Assembly: GCA_947628925.1 (NCBI GenBank)
Contig: CANRBU010000048.1
Coordinates: 1-8,658 of the forward strand
Source: an uncultured Clostridia bacterium
Lineage (GTDB): Bacteria > Bacillota > Clostridia > TANB77 > CAG-508
Reading direction: 5' to 3'
Length of the DNA: 8,658 nucleotides
In this document: positions 4,905-8,658 of the stretch, piece by piece
Layout: every line of letters starts with the position of its first letter
Position numbering within the stretch: position 1 is the stretch's first letter
Translations under genes and position numbers: made by a program
Notes under the pieces: model-generated
The model's database searches: none
Seen by the model: the letters and a program-made list of their open reading frames with translations, nothing else
Told to the model about the DNA's origin: nothing

Positions 4905-6752
4905 TCACCAATATTTTTTCTCTAATTCTTCAACACTACCATGTTCTATAAATTTGTCTGGACATGCATGTGTTTCTAAATTTACATTAGTTATATTTTC
5001 TTCTGCCATTATTTCTTTAACAGCTGTTGCAAGTCCATTTATAATTGTGCCATCTTCTATTGTAATTACTTTTTGTGATTCTCTAAGTGCTTTTATAATA
5101 CAATCTCTGTCTATAGGTTTTAAAAATCTAATATTTATAACTTGTACATTTTTTTCACTATTGGTTTCTATCTCTTTTGCAAGTGAAATTGCTTTTGCAA
5201 CTGATTTTCCTATTGCAAAAATAGTTACTTTTTCTTTTATTGGTTTATCCTCATTATCTATATTAAACTCTTTTACTACTTCAGCTTTTCCAAGATTTAT
5301 TTCATCATGTATTTCAAATTTAATGTTTTTATCTTCTCCTCCTCTTGGATATCTGATTACAACTGGTTTTTGTAAATTTGTTGCAAATTCTAACATGTCT
5401 TCTAATTCTTTAAAATCTTTTGGAGCCATAATAGTTAAATTAGGAACTAATCTAAAAAATGCCATATCTAATAAGCCTTGATGTGTTTCTCCATCTGCAC
5501 CTACTAAACCTGCTCTATCAACACATAATACAACTGGTAAATTTTGAATTGCTACATCATGTATTACTTGATCATATGCTCTTTGATAAAAAGATGAATA
5601 TATTGGTACAACTGGAATTAAGCCTTCCTTTGCCATTCCTGCAGCTAATGTTACAGCATGTTGTTCTGCAATACCAATGTCAAAAAATCTCTCTGGAAAT
5701 TGTTTTTGAAATTCAGTTAAACCTGTTCCATCTTTCATTGATGCTGTAATAGCTACAATTTTGTTATTTTTTTCAGCTAACTCTATCAATTTTTTGCCAA
5801 ATATCTTTGAATAGTCAGGACTTTTAGGCTTTTTAGGTTCACCTGTTTCTATATTAAAAGGTCCTGTTGCATGAAATTTATCAGGACTTTTTTCTGCAAT
5901 CTCATACCCTTTTCCTTTTTTAGTTAAAACATGTATTAAAACTGGAGTTTGTACTTGTTGACTTAAACGCAAAATATTTTCTAACTCTGTAATATTATGC
6001 CCATCAACTGGTCCTAAATATGTAAAACCTATATCTTCAAAAAACATTTTAGGAATAATTAATTGTTTTATACTTCTCTTAATTCTTTGGATTATCTTTA
6101 CTGTAGGTTTTCCTATTCCCGGAATTTTCCAAATAATTTTCTTAACTGATATATTAGATTTGGTGTACAATTTTTTTGTTCTTAACTTACTTAGAAATTT
6201 ATTTAAACCACCTAAATTAGGCGAAATACTCATTTCATTGTCATTTAAAATAACTGTCATTTTGCATTTACTAAAACCTACATCATTTAAGCCCTCTAAA
6301 GCCATTCCTCCTGTTAATGCACCATCTCCTATAACTGCAATCACATTATGATTTTCGCCTTTTAAATCTCTTGCCCTTGCCATCCCTAATGCTGCTGATA
6401 TTGATGTACTACTATGCCCTGTATTAAAACAGTCTGTTTCAGACTCTCTTGTCTTAGGAAATCCAGCAATTCCTCCAAATTGTCTTAGAGTTTTTAGTGC
6501 TTCTTTCCTTCCAGTTAAAATTTTATGCACATATGTTTGATGACCTACATCCCAGATTATTTTGTCTTTTGATACATCAAAAACACTGTGTAATGCAATT
6601 GTTAACTCCACAACACCTAAATTAGAAGCTAAATGTCCGCCATTTTCTGATACAATTTCTAGTATGTATTTTCTAATTTCTTCAGCAAGTTGTTTTTTTT
6701 CTTCTTCATTTAATTTTTTTAGATCTTTTGGTGAGTTTATTTTTTCTAACAT
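4905..6752 (-). CDS. dxs: 1-deoxy-D-xylulose-5-phosphate synthase
   Basis: Dxs condenses pyruvate and glyceraldehyde 3-phosphate into DXP with thiamine diphosphate, the first and often limiting step of the MEP isoprenoid pathway; DXP also feeds thiamine and pyridoxal synthesis. At 615 residues it is full length (E. coli 620). Motifs in order: NGGHLASNLGVVELT (37-51) with the conserved His; WDVGHQTYVHKIL (67-79); the thiamine diphosphate/Mg motif GDGALTGG (142-149) with NDNEMSIS (170-177); GPVDGH (247-252); the pyrimidine-domain DIGIAEQHAVT (358-368) with catalytic E363; YSSFYQRAYDQVIHD (385-399); DRAGLVGADGETHQG (412-426); and YPRGG (468-472). A C-terminal transketolase domain follows. All catalytic motifs are intact. 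The ATG has GGGAG (6760-6764) upstream, and a likely promoter lies in the 84-bp gap behind spoIIP. It is followed by ylmH, probably in one transcript. Identification is secure. Confidence 0.98.
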   Translation of the reverse strand: MLEKINSPKDLKKLNEEEKKQLAEEIRKYILEIVSENGGHLASNLGVVELTIALHSVFDVSKDKIIWDVGHQTYVHKILTGRKEALKTLRQFGGIAGFPKTRESETDCFNTGHSSTSISAALGMARARDLKGENHNVIAVIGDGALTGGMALEGLNDVGFSKCKMTVILNDNEMSISPNLGGLNKFLSKLRTKKLYTKSNISVKKIIWKIPGIGKPTVKIIQRIKRSIKQLIIPKMFFEDIGFTYLGPVDGHNITELENILRLSQQVQTPVLIHVLTKKGKGYEIAEKSPDKFHATGPFNIETGEPKKPKSPDYSKIFGKKLIELAEKNNKIVAITASMKDGTGLTEFQKQFPERFFDIGIAEQHAVTLAAGMAKEGLIPVVPIYSSFYQRAYDQVIHDVAIQNLPVVLCVDRAGLVGADGETHQGLLDMAFFRLVPNLTIMAPKDFKELEDMLEFATNLQKPVVIRYPRGGEDKNIKFEIHDEINLGKAEVVKEFNIDNEDKPIKEKVTIFAIGKSVAKAISLAKEIETNSEKNVQVINIRFLKPIDRDCIIKALRESQKVITIEDGTIINGLATAVKEIMAEENITNVNLETHACPDKFIEHGSVEELEKKYW

Positions 6753-6783
6753 ACTTAACTCCCTTATAACATATTATGTCTAT

Positions 6784-6812
6784 ATTTTACTATATTTTTT
6801 TCCTAAATGCAA
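6784..6812 (-). promoter_or_regulatory. Probable promoter of dxs-ylmH
   Basis: On the minus strand TTGCAT (6812-6807, 3/6 to TTGACA) is followed after exactly 17 bp by TAAAAT (6789-6784, 5/6 to TATAAT). A start near 6777 would give a leader of about 25 bases with the GGGAG ribosome binding site. It lies in the only sizeable gap upstream of dxs, so dxs and ylmH can be expressed apart from the sporulation gene spoIIP. The -35 is weak and the DNA A/T-rich. Confidence 0.45.
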
Positions 6813-6836
6813 GAGTTTTATAAGATAGTCAAATTT

Positions 6837-7967
6837 TTACTTAATTACTTCACTTAATACTTTTGCAAGATATTTCATACTTGTCAAACACTGTTCTAGA
6901 GTATTTCCTGTTGCCCCAACTTCAATAATATTTGCATATTTTCCTGCATGTTGATTATATCGATTTTCTGAAACCATAATTGGTTTAAACAAGCCTGGGT
7001 ACATTTCTTCTGCTTTTTCTTGTACTTTTACAGCAAATTTTAAATTTTGTTGCCAATTTGGATGTTGCAAACCACCTTCATTTGTTCCCATAACAAACAT
7101 AATTTGTGCTGCATAATCATCACCAATTTTTACAGTTGGAGCATAATCACTCCTACTGCCAATTGCATCACGATGCAAATCAATAATTATATCTGCTGGA
7201 TTTGTTTTTAAAATATTTTCCACTGTTGCCAATGACCTTGTATATGAACCATTATATGCAGGATAATCATGATAATTTGTATTATGTACAACTTGTATAT
7301 TATATTTTTTTAATTGATTTTCTAGCTCTGTCCCTACACCTGTAACTGTATATTTTAGATCTGTTGTTCTAAAATTTCCTGTTGGAGTATATGGATATTG
7401 CTCACTTGATGTATAACTTTCACAACTATGTGTATGATAAATAATAATATTTTTATTTTCTATTGTAATATCTGGTGTTAATATTTCCTGTGTTAAATTA
7501 ATACTTGTTCCATTTTTTATTTTTACATTTTTATATTGAGTGTTAAAATTTTCAGCAATTGGGTTGTTAGTTACAATTTGTGTTTCTACTCCTGTTTTTA
7601 CTGTTTCCTCATCTGGAATTTGTTCGGCAATTTCTAAATCATTTTCTTTATCTTTGTTAGTATTTTTTTCTAATGATTTTATACTGCTTATTTGTGTGTT
7701 CAAAAAATTTTTATAAATTTCCTTTTTTTCTTCGTTTTTCTCTTGATTATTTGATAAATTATTAATTAGTGGAATTTCTGTTTCTATTGTTTCAGCATAT
7801 TTTTCTTCCATAACTTGCTTTAATTGACTATCTAAATTAATATTTAAATTCACTTGCTTTTTTGTACGAAAAAATCTTGTAGTCACAATAACCACAATTA
7901 TGGCTATAGAAATGACTACAAGATATCTTAACATATCTTTTAATCTAAAAACTGCAACATTAAACAT
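6837..7967 (-). CDS. spoIIP: Stage II sporulation protein P (cell-wall amidase)
   Basis: SpoIIP is a membrane-anchored N-acetylmuramoyl-L-alanine amidase that acts with SpoIID and SpoIIM to thin the septal peptidoglycan and drive engulfment of the forespore. The 376-residue protein has a short N-terminal cytoplasmic part, one transmembrane helix (about 13-30, LRYLVVISIAIIVVIVTT), a long Glu/Asn/Lys-rich low-complexity linker (about 34-165) and a C-terminal catalytic domain. That domain shows IIIYHTHSCESYT (174-186), HDYPAYNGSYTRS (233-245), IIIDLHRDA (260-268) and NIIEVGATGNT (346-356), the family's His/Glu motifs for a zinc hydrolase. Position 182 is Cys where I expect a small or polar residue. 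The start is the ATG at 7967; AAAGGAA (7980-7986) lies about 12 bases upstream, slightly far. Its neighbours are a WG-repeat gene upstream and dxs downstream; spoIID and gpr are not seen. In B. subtilis it is controlled by sporulation sigma factors; I could not identify such a promoter confidently. This gene marks the host as a spore former. Confidence 0.95.
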   Translation of the reverse strand: MFNVAVFRLKDMLRYLVVISIAIIVVIVTTRFFRTKKQVNLNINLDSQLKQVMEEKYAETIETEIPLINNLSNNQEKNEEKKEIYKNFLNTQISSIKSLEKNTNKDKENDLEIAEQIPDEETVKTGVETQIVTNNPIAENFNTQYKNVKIKNGTSINLTQEILTPDITIENKNIIIYHTHSCESYTSSEQYPYTPTGNFRTTDLKYTVTGVGTELENQLKKYNIQVVHNTNYHDYPAYNGSYTRSLATVENILKTNPADIIIDLHRDAIGSRSDYAPTVKIGDDYAAQIMFVMGTNEGGLQHPNWQQNLKFAVKVQEKAEEMYPGLFKPIMVSENRYNQHAGKYANIIEVGATGNTLEQCLTSMKYLAKVLSEVIK

Positions 7968-8057
7968 TTATTTTTCGCATTCCTTTCTAATGAGTAAATT
8001 TAAAATGATATCTTGTCTATTTATATATATGCCACAGTTTTTAAATTATTACTTTTA

Positions 8058-8658
8058 TTATTGATTTTCATTAGTTGTTGTTTCTGCTGTTTCATTTGCT
8101 ATTGTATTATCTATTACTGTACTATTACTTGGTGTTTGTATGCTATCATTACCAGTAGCTTTAACACCTATTGAATCTAACCAATCTTCAATATCGTTTC
8201 TTTTATTATTATAGTTTAAATAATAGTAGCGTTTCTCTGATTCGATTGATAAATAGATGTCATCTGCTCTTGTTGGGAACACTTGCTCACCTGAGCTATT
8301 AACTAATCCATATTTTCCATCTTTACAAGTAACAATTAAGTTATAACTTGGAATTACTAGTAAGTTTAATGCATCTTTATTACTACTTGCAATATAACCA
8401 AATCTATCAAATTGGAAATCTACAATTTTTTGACCATTTTTATTAACTAGTCCCCATAATTCTCCTTTTTTGACTGGAATTAAGTTATCTACTAATAAAT
8501 ATTGGTTACGAACATCATTTTTTTCAAATGGTGTAATATCCATTCCTATTTGATCATGTTCCATATTTAGTTTTATGTTGCCTCTTACATCAATAATGCC
8601 ATATTTTCCTTCTCTTTCAGCAACATAAAGTCCTGCATCCATATCAATTAATTGTAAG
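8058..8658 (-). CDS. WG-repeat protein, N-terminus cut by window edge
   Basis: The frame stays open to the right edge, giving LQLID upstream of an internal Met at 8642, and that Met lies inside a repeat unit, so the true start is outside the window. At least 199 residues are seen. Numbered from that Met, three WG/KWG-type repeats are visible: GKYGIIDVRGN (12-22), GELWGLVNKNGQKI (60-73) and GKYGLVNSSGEQV (109-121), each a G-x-[YW]-G-[LI]-[IV]-[DN] turn and beta unit. After about residue 150 comes a short IEDWLDSIG segment and then a Ser/Thr/Asn/Glu-rich tail (162-194), probably disordered. WG-repeat proteins occur in bacteria as secreted, surface or cytosolic beta-rich binding proteins, mostly of unknown function. 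Any signal peptide or anchor would lie in the missing part. The gene ends in tandem TAA stops (8058-8060 and 8055-8057) 90 bp upstream of spoIIP on the same strand. I cannot assign a function. Confidence 0.85.
   Translation of the reverse strand, partial: LQLIDMDAGLYVAEREGKYGIIDVRGNIKLNMEHDQIGMDITPFEKNDVRNQYLLVDNLIPVKKGELWGLVNKNGQKIVDFQFDRFGYIASSNKDALNLLVIPSYNLIVTCKDGKYGLVNSSGEQVFPTRADDIYLSIESEKRYYYLNYNNKRNDIEDWLDSIGVKATGNDSIQTPSNSTVIDNTIANETAETTTNENQ

Noticed and set aside
4795..5481. 228-codon plus-strand open frame antisense to dxs and ylmH
   Set aside because: It is long only because the opposite strand is A/T-rich coding DNA; its Ser/Ile/Phe-rich product is typical of a shadow frame.
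5459..6828. Three short plus-strand open frames antisense to dxs (5459-5749, 6160-6351, 6562-6828)
   Set aside because: All lie over conserved dxs motifs or the dxs start region, lack ribosome binding sites and have no coherent product.
7980..8020. Possible sporulation sigma (E/F/G) promoter before spoIIP
   Set aside because: A GCATATA-like box and a CATTTTAA-like box are present on the minus strand, but they are about 18 bp apart and the -10 match is poor, so I do not call it.
1..8658. Mobile element, CRISPR array, prophage or toxin-antitoxin system
   Set aside because: No transposase, integrase, regularly spaced repeats, target-site duplications or small toxin-antitoxin gene pair was seen; composition looks uniform throughout.

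Overview
The window is strongly A+T-rich and looks like chromosomal DNA of a low-GC, endospore-forming member of the Firmicutes, most likely a clostridium. The evidence is a clear spoIIP gene, AGGAGG-type ribosome binding sites, codon use dominated by TTA, AGA and other A/T-rich codons, and Clostridia-like housekeeping genes (tsaE-tsaB-rimI, rho with a SAP-like N-terminus, dxs, a YlmH-type S4 protein). No tRNA, rRNA, CRISPR array, insertion sequence or prophage gene was seen.

Layout, left to right. Positions 1-839 (minus) hold the N-terminal 279 codons of an unrecognised protein with a SCGGHH motif; it runs off the left edge. Positions 840-929 contain two AAATTT tracts one helical turn apart, a possible plus-strand promoter facing rho, and a hairpin at the rho stop codon. 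Positions 930-2279 (minus) are rho. A 224-bp divergent intergenic region carries a promoter for rho and one for the plus-strand operon tsaE-tsaB-rimI (about 2504-4133). That operon runs tail-to-tail into a minus-strand S4-domain protein of the YlmH type; the two coding regions overlap by 21 bp. Upstream of ylmH on the minus strand come dxs (4905-6752), spoIIP (6837-7967) and a WG-repeat protein (8058 to the right edge, N-terminus missing).

How the genes relate. TsaE and TsaB belong to the machinery that makes the t6A modification of ANN-decoding tRNAs; the catalytic partner TsaD is not in the window. RimI is a GNAT N-acetyltransferase usually linked to these genes. Rho ends transcription. Dxs makes DXP, the entry point of the MEP isoprenoid pathway. 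YlmH is a 50S/RNA-binding S4 protein linked to ribosome quality control. SpoIIP is a cell-wall amidase for septal thinning and engulfment during sporulation. Most of the window is therefore core housekeeping DNA.

The parts most worth a second look are the start of tsaE (a perfect Shine-Dalgarno serves an overlapping out-of-frame ATG followed by an A7 slippery run inside a hairpin), the tail-to-tail gene overlap with a terminator-like hairpin inside ylmH, the unrecognised SCGGHH protein after rho with its phased A-tracts, and the WG-repeat gene next to spoIIP. I saw no convincing wholly new multi-gene system.
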